Source of the DNA: Burkholderiales bacterium
GTDB lineage: Bacteria; Pseudomonadota; Gammaproteobacteria; Burkholderiales; SG8-39
Direction of reading: 5' to 3'
DNA: 64,000 nt
Assembly: GCA_017880775.1 (NCBI GenBank)
Contig: JADGRQ010000002.1
Span: 124,001-188,000 of the forward strand
The notes under the pieces were generated by a model. That model ran no database searches. It saw only the letters and a program-made list of their open reading frames with translations, and was not told the DNA's origin. Positions 9,674 through 18,359 of this stretch are shown in pieces (the stretch's first letter is position 1; each line of letters opens with the position of its first letter). The translations under genes and the position numbers were made by a program.

Positions 9674-10624
9674 ATGAAACGTATCGCAGTGTTCGTCGCG
9701 TCCATGCTGCTCGCCGCATCTGCGGCGGCGCAGTTTCCCGGCAAGCCGATCCGCATCGTCGTGCCGTTCCCGGCGGGCTCGGCCACCGACACCGTCGCGC
9801 GCATCCTCAGCCAGTCGGTTTCAGCCGCGGTCGGGCAGCCGGTGATCGTCGACGACAAGCCGGGTGCCGACGGCGCGATCGCGGCGGCCGAGGTTGCGAA
9901 GTCGCCTGCCGACGGCTACACGCTGCTGATGGCGACCAATAGTCCGATGTCGGCGGTGCCGGCGCTGAAAAAGAACCCGCCATACGACCCGGTGGCCGAT
10001 TTCACGCCGATTACCGACATCGGACGCTACACGTTCTTCCTTTACGTCAATGCCGGCGTGCAGGCAAAGACCTTCAAGGAACTGATCGCCTACGCGAAGG
10101 ACAATCCCGGCAAGCTCGCCTATGCCACCGGCAATACCACCGGCATCGTGAGCTTCGCGCAGATGAATGCGCTCGCCGGCATCGACATGCTGCACGTACC
10201 GTACAAGGGCGAGCCGCAGGCCATCGCCGACCTGGTCGGTGGCCGCGTGCAGGTGATGTGGGCGACGCCGACCACCGGCCTCGCGCACGTGAAGGACGGC
10301 AAGCTGCGCGCGCTGGTGACTTCACTGAAGACCCGTTCGGGCCTGCTGCCGGATGTGCCGACCATCTACGAGTCGGGCATGCCGCAGTTCACGATCGTCT
10401 CGTGGGCGGGGCTGTACGGACCGGCGAAAATGCCGAAGGACATCCTCGACCGGCTCAACCAGGAGTTTGTCGCGGCGATGAAACGTCCGGACGTGATCGC
10501 AGCGATGGACAAGCAGGCGTTCGCGCTCAGCCCTTCCACGCCCGAGCAGCTCGGCGCGCACACCAAGGAGCAGATGGAGAGCTACCGGCGCATCCTGCGC
10601 GCCGCGGGCGTGCAGCCGGAATAG
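9674..10624 (+). CDS. Bug-family tripartite-tricarboxylate-type solute receptor
   Basis: Periplasmic solute-binding protein of the TctC/Bug family, 316 aa. It has a Sec signal peptide (MKRIAVFVASMLLAASAAAQ) and the hallmark PGKPIRIVVPFPAGSATDTVAR. Further family motifs are VIVDDKPGADGAIAA and LHVPYKGEPQAIADLVGG. Most Bug proteins bind small carboxylates or aromatic acids; the ligand cannot be read here. No TctA/TctB membrane genes are adjacent, as is common for orphan Bug genes in Burkholderiales. AAGGAGG precedes the ATG. CMD-like and PhzF-like genes follow closely. Confidence 0.92.
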   Translation: MKRIAVFVASMLLAASAAAQFPGKPIRIVVPFPAGSATDTVARILSQSVSAAVGQPVIVDDKPGADGAIAAAEVAKSPADGYTLLMATNSPMSAVPALKKNPPYDPVADFTPITDIGRYTFFLYVNAGVQAKTFKELIAYAKDNPGKLAYATGNTTGIVSFAQMNALAGIDMLHVPYKGEPQAIADLVGGRVQVMWATPTTGLAHVKDGKLRALVTSLKTRSGLLPDVPTIYESGMPQFTIVSWAGLYGPAKMPKDILDRLNQEFVAAMKRPDVIAAMDKQAFALSPSTPEQLGAHTKEQMESYRRILRAAGVQPE

Positions 10625-10626
10625 CG

Positions 10627-11169
10627 GTGCGCTTCGCGGAGATCCCGCGCGAGCGGATGTCGGACGCGCAGCGGCGCGTCTACGACGCGATTGCGGGTGG
10701 TCCGCGCGGCGGCGTGCGCGGCCCGTTCGCAGCGTTGCTGCGCAGCCCGGAGCTGACCGACCAGGTGCAAAAGCTCGGTGAATACCTGCGCTTCAACAGC
10801 TCGTTGCTGCCGCGGCTGAATGAGATGGCGATCCTCATCAATGCGCGTTTCTGGGACTCGAAGTACGAATGGTTCGCGCACAAGCCCCTGGCGCTAAAGG
10901 GCGGCCTGACCGAATCGATTGCCGCCGCGCTGGCGCAGAATCGCCGGCCGGCCGGCATGCAGCCCGACGAAGAACTGGTCTACGATTTCTGCATCGCTCT
11001 GCACAGGAACCACTTCGTCGATGACGCGCTGTTCAAGCGCGGCGTCGCGCTGATCGGCGAGCGCGGCGTGATCGACCTCGTCGGCGTAAGCGGCTACTAC
11101 ACGCTGGTGTCGATGGTGCTCAACGTTGCGGAGATCCCGCTGCCAGCGGGCGAGAAATCGCCTTGGTGA
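10627..11169 (+). CDS. Carboxymuconolactone-decarboxylase-like protein
   Basis: A 180-aa all-helical protein resembling the CMD/AhpD superfamily (LNEMAILINARFWDSKYEWF, then HKPLALKGGL). The CxxC pair of AhpD-type peroxidase partners is absent, so a redox role is unlikely and an enzyme of the lactone/carboxylate type is more plausible. GTG 10627 is two bases after the stop of the Bug gene. The last codons overlap the start of the PhzF-like gene, so all three are probably one transcript. The substrate is unknown. Confidence 0.8.
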   Translation: MRFAEIPRERMSDAQRRVYDAIAGGPRGGVRGPFAALLRSPELTDQVQKLGEYLRFNSSLLPRLNEMAILINARFWDSKYEWFAHKPLALKGGLTESIAAALAQNRRPAGMQPDEELVYDFCIALHRNHFVDDALFKRGVALIGERGVIDLVGVSGYYTLVSMVLNVAEIPLPAGEKSPW

Positions 11170-12041
11170 AGAAATTGCCTTTCGTCAAATTCGTGACCGA
11201 CTATCCATTTCGCATTTTGAACGTGTTCGCCGTCGCAGGCGAGCGCTTCTCGGGAAACCCGCTGTGCGTGTTCGAGGATGCCCGCGGCATGGATGACGCG
11301 ACGATGCAGGCCGTCGCATTGCAATTCAATCTCTCGGAAACCACCTTCATCCTGCCGAGCAGCACGGCGACTGCCCGGGTAAGGATCTTTACACCGGGTT
11401 TCGAGATGCCGTTTGCCGGTCACCCGACGCTGGGCACGGCGCACGTGGTGCGCGAGACGACGCATGCGGGTGATCGCCTGTCGCTCGAAATGCTGGCCGG
11501 GATCGTTCCGGTCAGCGCCGAGGGCGACCAATGGACGCTGCAGGCGAATGCGCCGACCCATCGCGCCGCCGAGGCAAGCCGGGAGCAATTCGCGGAAATG
11601 CTGGGGGTCGCGGCGCAGGACATCCTCGAAGGCGCGATGTGGGTGAACACAGGGAGCGAACAACTCGTGATTCCGATGCGAACCGCCGCTGCGGTACGAA
11701 GCGCGGCGCCCAGGCCGGATCTGCTGGCCCGGTACGCACAATTGAGCGAGGCGCGCCAACTGGCGTACATCTGGGCGCCAGAGGACACTGCACGCGTCAC
11801 GGCACGATTTTTCTTCCGCAAGGGCACGGCGATCGTGGAGGATCCCGCAACCGGGTCCGCATGCGCGAATCTCGGCGGATGGCTTGCCGCCCGGAGCGCG
11901 GTACGGCCGATCCGGCGAACCGTATTTCAGGGCGATGCGGTCGGGCGGCCCTCCCGCCTTGGATTGACCGTGGATGAAGCGGGCGCAATTTTCGTATCCG
12001 GGCTCGTCGTGCCGGTCGCCCGGGGGAACTTCACGGGCTGA
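11166..12041 (+). CDS. PhzF-family isomerase/epimerase-like protein
   Basis: PhzF/DapF-fold protein, 291 aa from GTG 11166 (GTGA overlap with the previous stop); a TTG at 11163 is an alternative. LNVFAVAGERFSGNPLCVF opens the fold. The Glu in FNLSETTFI is the family catalytic acid, and PFAGHPTLGTAHV and DPATGSACANLGGWL are the conserved substrate loops. Only a few members act in phenazine synthesis; no other phz genes are here. Co-transcription with a Bug receptor and a CMD-like protein hints at catabolism of an organic acid. Confidence 0.9.
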   Translation: MKKLPFVKFVTDYPFRILNVFAVAGERFSGNPLCVFEDARGMDDATMQAVALQFNLSETTFILPSSTATARVRIFTPGFEMPFAGHPTLGTAHVVRETTHAGDRLSLEMLAGIVPVSAEGDQWTLQANAPTHRAAEASREQFAEMLGVAAQDILEGAMWVNTGSEQLVIPMRTAAAVRSAAPRPDLLARYAQLSEARQLAYIWAPEDTARVTARFFFRKGTAIVEDPATGSACANLGGWLAARSAVRPIRRTVFQGDAVGRPSRLGLTVDEAGAIFVSGLVVPVARGNFTG

Positions 12042-12078
12042 TTCATCAAAGGCGCTGGCATTATTTGCTTTTGGGTGT

Positions 12079-12097
12079 TTCAATTCGCGTCATTGAA
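12079..12097. promoter_or_regulatory. Inverted repeat upstream of the HiPIP gene
   Basis: TTCAAT (12079-12084), seven bases, ATTGAA (12092-12097). It lies in the AT-richer 98-base gap between the PhzF-like gene and the HiPIP gene. It could be an operator for the HiPIP promoter or part of a weak transcript end; there is no T tract. Confidence 0.3.
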
Positions 12098-12139
12098 TTC
12101 GTGATCCAACCAGCCTTCTTCAACGTGGAGAGCCAGCCG

Positions 12140-12457
12140 ATGAAAATGCAACGCCGCAATTTCCTTAAAACCGGTTCGTTTGCGATCGCGTCGCTGGCGT
12201 TCGCGTCGCGCGCCGTGGCACAGCAGAAACCCGCGCAACTCGACGAGAAAGACGCGCAGGCGCAGGCGCTGGGCTACCGGAACGACGCCGCGCAGGTGGA
12301 CAAGAAGAAATTCGCCAACTGGCAGACCGGCCAGACCTGCGCGAACTGCGCGCAATACCAGGGCAAGCCGAGCGACGCTTCGGGTCCCTGCGCGATCTTC
12401 CCCGGCAAGCAGGTGAGCGCGAAGGGTTGGTGCTCCGTCTGGCAGAAGAAGGCGTAG
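12140..12457 (+). CDS. High-potential iron-sulfur protein (HiPIP)
   Basis: Small periplasmic electron carrier with one [4Fe-4S] cluster, 105 aa. The Tat signal is QRRNFLKTGSF, ending near FASRAVAQ; cofactor-loaded export by Tat fits HiPIPs. The ligands are Cys67 and Cys70 (TCANC), Cys84 (GPCAIFPGK) and Cys98 (GWCSVW). I chose ATG 12140, after GGAGAG, because upstream frame adds no signal-like sequence. HiPIPs pass electrons to terminal oxidases or reaction centres; the partner is not encoded nearby. Confidence 0.93.
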   Translation: MKMQRRNFLKTGSFAIASLAFASRAVAQQKPAQLDEKDAQAQALGYRNDAAQVDKKKFANWQTGQTCANCAQYQGKPSDASGPCAIFPGKQVSAKGWCSVWQKKA

Positions 12458-12494
12458 CGCGCCGGACTGCCGTAATCGGGGTTGCGGGATCGGA

Positions 12495-13370
12495 TCAACG
12501 CGGCCGCGCCGCGAATGTATTGCACTGCTCCGGGTCACCGGTCGCAATCCCCTGCTTGAACCAGCGCACGCGTTGCGCCGCCGAGCCGTGGGTGAAGCTC
12601 TCGGGCACCACCGCGCGGCCTGCGCTTTTTTGCAGCGTATCGTCGCCGATTTGCGTGGCGGCATTGATGGCGGCTTCGATGTCGCCGTTCTCCAGGATAT
12701 GGCGTGCCTTGTTGGCGTGAAAGCCCCATACGCCGGCGAAGCAGTCGGCCTGCAGCTCCATGCGCACCGACAGCGCGTTGGCCTGAGCTTCGGAGGCCCT
12801 GCCGCGCAGGTGGTTCACCTTATCCGAGATGCCGAACAGGTTTTGCACGTGGTGGCCGACTTCGTGCGCGATCACGTACGCCTGCGCGAAATCGCCGGGC
12901 GCGTGAAAGCGGTTTTTCATCGCCTCGAAAAACGCCAGGTCGATGTAGACCTTCCGGTCGCCGGCGCAGTAGAACGGGCCCATGGCCGCCTGGCCGGTGC
13001 CACAGGCAGTAGGCGTGCGGCCGCGGAACAGAACCAGCTTCGGTTCGACATACTGTTTGCCGGCCTTGGCAAACAGGGCTTTCCATACGTCTTCGGTGTC
13101 GGCCAGCACGACGGACACCAGATGTGCTTGCGCATCGCCTTTGGGCGGCGCGGGGGCGGGGCGCTGTTGCTGCGGCGGGGGAGCGCTACCGCCCTCGAAC
13201 ATCGACAGCAGCGTCAGCGGATTGATGCCGGTGAAATACGAGACCACGAGCGCGATGACAATTCCCGCTATCCCCAGCCCGCCGCCCCCCAGCCTGAAGC
13301 CGCCACCGCCTCCTCCTTCGTCGCGCCGGTCTTCGACGTTGCTGCTTTCCCGGCCATCGTCTGTTCGCAT
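12495..13370 (-). CDS. ypfJ: Neutral zinc metallopeptidase, YpfJ family
   Basis: Membrane-anchored predicted metallopeptidase, 291 aa. A Gly-rich N-terminal stretch and one membrane helix (about residues 33-48) are followed by a Pro/Gln linker and the peptidase domain. The zinc motif is HEVGH (His169, Glu170, His173) in AYVIAHEVGHHVQN, with ELQADCFAG supplying the downstream residues. The substrate is unknown. ATG 13370 overlaps the miaA stop by one base in an ATGA junction. The end faces the HiPIP gene across 37 bases. Confidence 0.9.
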   Translation of the reverse strand: MRTDDGRESSNVEDRRDEGGGGGGFRLGGGGLGIAGIVIALVVSYFTGINPLTLLSMFEGGSAPPPQQQRPAPAPPKGDAQAHLVSVVLADTEDVWKALFAKAGKQYVEPKLVLFRGRTPTACGTGQAAMGPFYCAGDRKVYIDLAFFEAMKNRFHAPGDFAQAYVIAHEVGHHVQNLFGISDKVNHLRGRASEAQANALSVRMELQADCFAGVWGFHANKARHILENGDIEAAINAATQIGDDTLQKSAGRAVVPESFTHGSAAQRVRWFKQGIATGDPEQCNTFAARPR

Positions 13371-14290
13371 CAAGCCCCCCGAATCCGCGCTGCCAACTGC
13401 TGCACCCCGCTCGCCGCGTCCACTGTCTCCACATCGTTGAACGACCTCAGCCAGGTCATCTGCCGCTTGGCGAGCTGGCGAGTCGCGGCAACGCCTTTTT
13501 CGCGCAGCGTTGCCCTGTCGTATGCGCCTTCGAGGTGCTCCCATACCTGCCGGTAGCCGACGGAGCGCATGCTCGGCATTTCGGCGCTGAGCCGGTAGCG
13601 CGTCTTCAGCGCCTTCACTTCCTCGATCATGCCCGCCTTCAGGATCGCATCGAAGCGCGCGGCAATGCGCCGGTGCAGGTCCGCGCGGTCCGGTGGCATG
13701 ATCGCAAAGGTCTTCAGCTCGAACGGCAGCGGCAGTGCCGATAAATTCTGCAGCGCGGACAGCGCTCTGCCGGTGATGCGCCAGACTTCCAGCGCGCGCT
13801 GGATGCGCTGCGGGTCGGTGGGCTGCACGCGCGCAGCGGTTTTCGGATCGATGAGCGCGAGTTCCGCATGCATTGCGGGCCAGCCGCGCCTGGCGGCCTC
13901 GGCGTCGATTGCGGCGCGGATGTTCGCATCCGCGGGCGGGAGGTCGTCCAGGCCGGCGGCGAGCGCGCGGTAATAGAGCATCGTTCCACCCACCAGCAGC
14001 GGCACGCGGCCGCGCGCGAGGATGTCCGCGATCTCGCGTATCGCATCGTTGCGGAAACGGCCTGCCGAGTAGGCTTCGGTCGGATCGGCGAGATCGATCA
14101 GGTGGTGGGGCACCTTCGCGCGCTCGGCGGGCGCAGGCTTGGCGGTGCCGATATCCATGCCGCGATAGACCTGCGCGGAGTCCACCGACACGATCTCGAT
14201 CGGCAGGCGCGTCGCGAGCTCCAGCGCGAGGGTGGATTTTCCACTCGCGGTGGGGCCGAGCAGGACAAAGGCAGCGGGTCTACCTGCCAC
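13370..14290 (-). CDS. miaA: tRNA dimethylallyltransferase
   Basis: MiaA adds the dimethylallyl group to A37 of tRNAs reading UNN codons. The P-loop [11 protein letters not shown] is at about residues 9-19; [16 protein letters not shown] and [12 protein letters not shown] are diagnostic, and the C-terminal KRQMTWLR is conserved. GTG 14290 lies within the last codons of mutL and gives 306 aa, the family size. Extension upstream would only read mutL in another frame. mutL-miaA adjacency is widespread in proteobacteria. Confidence 0.95.
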   Translation of the reverse strand: MAGRPAAFVLLGPTASGKSTLALELATRLPIEIVSVDSAQVYRGMDIGTAKPAPAERAKVPHHLIDLADPTEAYSAGRFRNDAIREIADILARGRVPLLVGGTMLYYRALAAGLDDLPPADANIRAAIDAEAARRGWPAMHAELALIDPKTAARVQPTDPQRIQRALEVWRITGRALSALQNLSALPLPFELKTFAIMPPDRADLHRRIAARFDAILKAGMIEEVKALKTRYRLSAEMPSMRSVGYRQVWEHLEGAYDRATLREKGVAATRQLAKRQMTWLRSFNDVETVDAASGVQQLAARIRGA

Positions 14291-16040
14291 GCAGGAACAG
14301 CTTGTCCAGGTCGGCGAGCGTGAGCTGGTACCAGGTCGGCCGCCCGTGGTTGCAGCTGCCACTGCGCTCGGTGGCTTCCATCTCGCGCAGCAACGCATTC
14401 ATTTCCGGCACGCTGAGCGCGCGGTTTGCGCGCACGGCCCCATGGCAGGCCATGCCCGAGAGAAGCTCGTCCCTGCGCGTGGCGAGCGCCTGCGAGGCGC
14501 CGAACTCGCGCAGGTCGGCGAGCACCTGGCGGGCGAGCGCGGCGACGTCTCCTCCGACCAGCGCGCTCGGCACGGCACGCACCGCGAGCGCATTGGGGCC
14601 GGAGGAAGTGATCTCGAAACCGATCGCCTCCAGCGCCGCGCGCTGCTCGTCGGCGGTCGCGACATCGAGCGCCTCGGCCTGGAAAACGGCAGGCACCAGC
14701 AGCGGCTGGCGAGGCATCGCGCCCGCATCGAGCGAATTCTTCAGACGCTCGTAGACGATGCGCTCGTGCGCGGCGTGCATGTCTACCAGCACCAGTCCGG
14801 CGGCGTTCTGCGCGAGGATGTAGATGCCGTGCAACTGGGCGAGCGCATACCCGAGAGGCGGAACTGCGTCCGGCGCGGTCTCGTACGACGGCGCGGTCCG
14901 CAGGCCTGCCGCCTCATACGACGGCGTGGGCTGCAGCGCCGCGGCCATGAACGATTGATAGGCCGCCACCGGTTGTGCGATCTGCAGCGCAGACTGGAAT
15001 GCGCTCGCCTGCGCAGCTGGCGCGAACGCGGCGTATGCGACCGGCGCCTGCGCAGCGCCCGGCGACAGTGCCCGTTTCACCGCGTGGAACACGAACTGGT
15101 GCACCCCGCGCGCGTCGCGAAAACGCACTTCGGTCTTTGCCGGGTGCACGTTCACGTCGACCAGCCGCGGATCGATCTCGAGGGCGAGCACATAGGCCGG
15201 CTGTCGGTCACCGTGCAGCTGGTCGGCATAGGCCTCGCGCGCCGCATGCGCGAGCAACCGGTCGCGCACGTAACGGCCATTGACGAAGAAATACTGGCTG
15301 TCGGCGCGCGCGCGCGCGGCTTGAGGTCCGCCAGCGAGCCCCGCCAGGTGCAGCGTTCCGGCCTGCGCCTCCACGCGCAGGCTGCTCGCGCCGAAATCGA
15401 CGCCGAGCAGCGCGGCGACGCGCTCCCCGAGCGGCTGCGCCTTCAGGTGGGCGCTGACGCGGCCATTGTGTTTGAGGGTGAAGGCGCGCTCCGGATGCGC
15501 GAGCGCGATGCGGCGGAACGTTTCCTCGCAATGGCCGAATTCGGTCGCTTCAGTCCTGAGGAACTTGCGCCGCGCCGGCGTATTGAAGTACAGGTCCTCG
15601 ACCGTCACCGTGGTGCCGGCGGCGCGCACCGCGGGCTCGGGCGGGTGCAGGTGCTCGCCTTCGGCGCGCACCAGCCAGGCATGCTGCGCCTCGCGCGTGC
15701 GGGTCGAAAGGACGAGCCGCGCCACCGCCGCGATTGAGGCGAGCGCCTCGCCGCGAAAGCCCATCGTTCCGACCGCTTCAAGGTCTTCGAGCGAGGCGAT
15801 CTTGCTGGTCGCGTGACGCGCGAGCGCGAGCGGCAATTCCTCGCGCGCGATGCCTGCCCCGTCATCGTGCACTTGGATGCGCTTCGCGCCGCCCTCGGTG
15901 AGCGAGACCTGGATCTCGCTCGCACCTGAGTCGATGCTGTTCTCGAGCAGTTCCTTCACCACCGACGCGGGGCGCTCGACCACTTCGCCTGCGGCGATCT
16001 GGCTGATCAGCAACTCGGGCAGGACCTGGATCGCCGGCAT
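14280..16040 (-). CDS. mutL: DNA mismatch repair protein MutL
   Basis: MutL couples mismatch recognition by MutS to strand removal. The N-terminal GHKL ATPase has [17 protein letters not shown] and [11 protein letters not shown]; the linker is variable (about residues 330-400). The C-terminal dimerisation domain carries [12 protein letters not shown] from about residue 420, the metal-binding endonuclease motif of MutL proteins from bacteria without MutH. So this 586-aa protein should nick DNA itself. A perfect -10 box lies only 8 nt before ATG 16040. Confidence 0.96.
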   Translation of the reverse strand: MPAIQVLPELLISQIAAGEVVERPASVVKELLENSIDSGASEIQVSLTEGGAKRIQVHDDGAGIAREELPLALARHATSKIASLEDLEAVGTMGFRGEALASIAAVARLVLSTRTREAQHAWLVRAEGEHLHPPEPAVRAAGTTVTVEDLYFNTPARRKFLRTEATEFGHCEETFRRIALAHPERAFTLKHNGRVSAHLKAQPLGERVAALLGVDFGASSLRVEAQAGTLHLAGLAGGPQAARARADSQYFFVNGRYVRDRLLAHAAREAYADQLHGDRQPAYVLALEIDPRLVDVNVHPAKTEVRFRDARGVHQFVFHAVKRALSPGAAQAPVAYAAFAPAAQASAFQSALQIAQPVAAYQSFMAAALQPTPSYEAAGLRTAPSYETAPDAVPPLGYALAQLHGIYILAQNAAGLVLVDMHAAHERIVYERLKNSLDAGAMPRQPLLVPAVFQAEALDVATADEQRAALEAIGFEITSSGPNALAVRAVPSALVGGDVAALARQVLADLREFGASQALATRRDELLSGMACHGAVRANRALSVPEMNALLREMEATERSGSCNHGRPTWYQLTLADLDKLFLRGR

Positions 16041-16048
16041 CGCGGACG

Positions 16049-16074
16049 ATTATAGCCCGCGGTGTCGCTACAAT
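16049..16074. promoter_or_regulatory. Divergent mutL and dedA -10 boxes in a 40-bp gap
   Basis: On the minus strand TATAAT covers 16054-16049, eight bases before the mutL ATG. On the plus strand TACAAT covers 16069-16074, six bases before the dedA ATG. Neither start has a Shine-Dalgarno, so both mRNAs may be leaderless or nearly so. Confidence 0.55.
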
Positions 16075-16080
16075 CGCGCC

Positions 16081-16719
16081 ATGGAACTGCTTGCGCTCGG
16101 CTGGGACGTTCTGGTGCATCTCGACCGATATCTCGGCGAGTGGCTCGCTCTCTACGGCGCGTGGTTCTACGCCATCCTGTTTGTCATCATTTTCTGCGAG
16201 ACCGGTCTGGTGGTATGGCCGTTTCTACCCGGCGATTCGCTGTTGTTCGTGGTCGGCGCGCTCGCCGCGACCGCCGGTCTTGATGTCGTTTTCCTGACGG
16301 CGCTGATCGTTGTCGCCGCGTTGAGCGGCGACAACGTCAATTACTGGATCGGGCGCTGGCTGGGGCCGCGCGTGTTCCATTTCAGGGAATCGCGCCTGTT
16401 CAACCCGAAGCATCTGGAGCGTACCCATGCGTTCTACGACAGGCACGGCGGCAAGACCATCGTGATCGCGAGATTCGTACCGATCGTGCGCACCTTCGCG
16501 CCTTTCGTTGCCGGCATCGGGCAGATGTTTTACGCGCGCTTCCTCGCCTTCAGCGCGGTTGGCGCGATGCTGTGGTCGGTCTCGCTGGTGGGCGCGGGCT
16601 ACCTGTTCGGCAACATCCCCGCGGTGAAGAACAATCTGACGCTGGTGATCATCGCGATCGTCGCGATCTCGGTGACGCCGATCGCGCTCGAATGGCTACG
16701 GGTTCGACGCGAGCGGTGA
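16081..16719 (+). CDS. DedA family inner-membrane protein
   Basis: DedA/VTT-domain protein, 212 aa with several membrane segments. The conserved signature ETGLVVWPFLPGDSLLFVVG is at about residues 40-60, and FVPIVRTFAPFVAGIGQM is the second conserved motif. DedA proteins act as lipid scramblases/transporters, including for undecaprenyl phosphate; which one applies here is unknown. The start follows a TACAAT box by 6 nt without Shine-Dalgarno. Its 3' end overlaps the convergent amiC end by 24 bases. Confidence 0.93.
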   Translation: MELLALGWDVLVHLDRYLGEWLALYGAWFYAILFVIIFCETGLVVWPFLPGDSLLFVVGALAATAGLDVVFLTALIVVAALSGDNVNYWIGRWLGPRVFHFRESRLFNPKHLERTHAFYDRHGGKTIVIARFVPIVRTFAPFVAGIGQMFYARFLAFSAVGAMLWSVSLVGAGYLFGNIPAVKNNLTLVIIAIVAISVTPIALEWLRVRRER

Positions 16720-18033
16720 TTGCGGGCGCGGCGGGTTCTTCGCAAAATACCGCTTGATTCCGTTCATGACCGCGCGCGCGAGCTTGTCCTGGTAAGCCTC
16801 GTCATTGAGGCGCCGTTCTTCCTCGGGATTGCTGATGAACGCGGTTTCCACCAGGATCGAGGGCACGTCGGGGGCCTTGAGTACCGCGAAGCTCGCCTGC
16901 TCGACGCGCGGCTTGTGCAGCGTGTTGATCTCGCCCAGCTCCGACAGGACGTGGTGCCCGAGCTTGAGGCTGTCGCTGATGGTCGCGGTTTGCGACAGGT
17001 CGAGCAGCGTCTGCGCAAGGTAGCGGTCCTTGACATCGAGATTGACGCCGCCGACCAGATCCGCGTCGTTCTCCTTCTTCGCCAGCCAGCGCGCGGCCTC
17101 CGAGGTGGCGCGGCGCTCGGAGAGCGCGAATACCGAAGAGCCGCGCGCGTGCGGCCGGACGAACGCATCGGCATGCACCGACACGAACAGGTCCGCCTTC
17201 ACCTTGCGCGCCTTGTCCACCCGCATCTGCAGCGGCAGGTAGTAGTCGCCTTCGCGCGTCAGCACCGCGCGCATCTCGGGTTCGGCGTCGATCAGCGCCT
17301 TGAGGCGCCTGGCGATCATCAGCGTGATGTCCTTCTCGTAGCTGCCGCCGCGGCCGCGCGCACCCGGGTCCTCTCCGCCGTGCCCGGCGTCGATCACCAC
17401 CGTTGCGAGCCTTGCAACCTTCGGCCTGGCTGCGGGCGCGGGCGCGCCGCTGCGCGCATCGGAGCTCGCCGGCGCAGCCATCCCGCCCTCGCCTTCGATC
17501 AGCGCAAGCAGCGGGTCGGGTGCGACCAGCGGGTAAATGTCGAGCACCAGGCGGTGGCCGTAATCGGCGACCGGTTTCAGCGTGAAGGCCTGCGCGCGCA
17601 CTTCGGTCTTCAGATCGAGCACCACACGGATCACGCCCGGACGATTGCGCGCAACGCGCAGCTTCTCGACATAGGGATCGCCGGCGGTTACCTTACCGTT
17701 CAACTCGGCAAGCGCGGCAGAGAGCTCCGCGCCCTCCAGATCGAGCACCAGGCGCTCGGGATTCTTCACCGAAAGCAGCGTGTAGCGCAGCTCCTGATTG
17801 GATTCAAACGTGATGCGCGTGTAGTCTTTTGCCGGCCACACGCGCGTGGCGACGACTTGTTGCGCCAGAGCGGCGCCAGTCAGCGCGAGCAGTAGCGTTG
17901 CGACGCCGATGCGAGCCAGTCTTCGCCAGCCGGAGAATGAGCTTCGAGCAACGCGTCGCGGCCCGCATCCAAGTATTGCAGTCTGATCGACAGGTCCGGC
18001 AGCGACAGCAAACCCGCGGCCTGTTCCGGCCAT
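16696..18033 (-). CDS. amiC: N-acetylmuramoyl-L-alanine amidase (AmiC type)
   Basis: Periplasmic cell-wall amidase that cleaves daughter-cell peptidoglycan. A signal-like stretch (RRLARIGVATLLLALTGAAL) is followed by an AMIN domain and then the Amidase_3 domain, with VVIDAGHGGEDPGA, SVHADAF and the late Glu in PSILVETAFISNPEEE. The start is unclear: no ATG, GTG or TTG lies just before the signal peptide. ATG 18033 (445 aa) overlaps tsaE by about 150 bases; a CTG at 17919 would give a compact signal peptide. tsaE-amiC-mutL order is common. Confidence 0.88.
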   Translation of the reverse strand: MAGTGRGFAVAAGPVDQTAILGCGPRRVARSSFSGWRRLARIGVATLLLALTGAALAQQVVATRVWPAKDYTRITFESNQELRYTLLSVKNPERLVLDLEGAELSAALAELNGKVTAGDPYVEKLRVARNRPGVIRVVLDLKTEVRAQAFTLKPVADYGHRLVLDIYPLVAPDPLLALIEGEGGMAAPASSDARSGAPAPAARPKVARLATVVIDAGHGGEDPGARGRGGSYEKDITLMIARRLKALIDAEPEMRAVLTREGDYYLPLQMRVDKARKVKADLFVSVHADAFVRPHARGSSVFALSERRATSEAARWLAKKENDADLVGGVNLDVKDRYLAQTLLDLSQTATISDSLKLGHHVLSELGEINTLHKPRVEQASFAVLKAPDVPSILVETAFISNPEEERRLNDEAYQDKLARAVMNGIKRYFAKNPPRPQSPLASNP

Positions 18034-18359
18034 TCGATGATGCACAAGGTTTCCGGATTGAAGGCTTCCCGGAAGCCTGAGCTCAGCCATTCCTTCGGAT
18101 CACTGAATCGATAAAAATCAAAGTGATACAAGGATAACCCAGAAATGGTATAAAGTTCAACCAAGGTGTAGGTCGGGCTTTTGACCCTGCCCGCGTATCC
18201 GAGGGCTCGCAGCAGGCCGCGCACCAGCGTGGTCTTGCCGGCACCGAGTTCTCCGGACAGGTGCAACACGCGGCCGGGCCCGGCCTGCACGGCGAGTGCG
18301 GCTCCGAGCGCAAGCGTGGCGGTTTCGCCGGTGAGCGCGACGTTAAGATTCGACGTCAT
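17880..18359 (-). CDS. tsaE: tRNA threonylcarbamoyladenosine biosynthesis ATPase TsaE
   Basis: P-loop ATPase that helps TsaB-TsaD transfer threonylcarbamoyl to A37 of ANN-reading tRNAs. 159 aa: HLSGELGAGKTTLVRGLL is the Walker A region, followed by VKSPTYTLVELY, LYHFDFYRFSDPKEW and IIEWPEQA, all family motifs. ATG 18359 interlocks with the divergent queG ATG in a shared CATG. The 3' end carries the 5' part of amiC in another frame. Confidence 0.95.
   Translation of the reverse strand: MTSNLNVALTGETATLALGAALAVQAGPGRVLHLSGELGAGKTTLVRGLLRALGYAGRVKSPTYTLVELYTISGLSLYHFDFYRFSDPKEWLSSGFREAFNPETLCIIEWPEQAAGLLSLPDLSIRLQYLDAGRDALLEAHSPAGEDWLASASQRYCSR

Noticed and set aside
11166-12041. Phenazine biosynthesis cluster
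   Set aside because: Only a PhzF-fold protein is present; no other phz genes.
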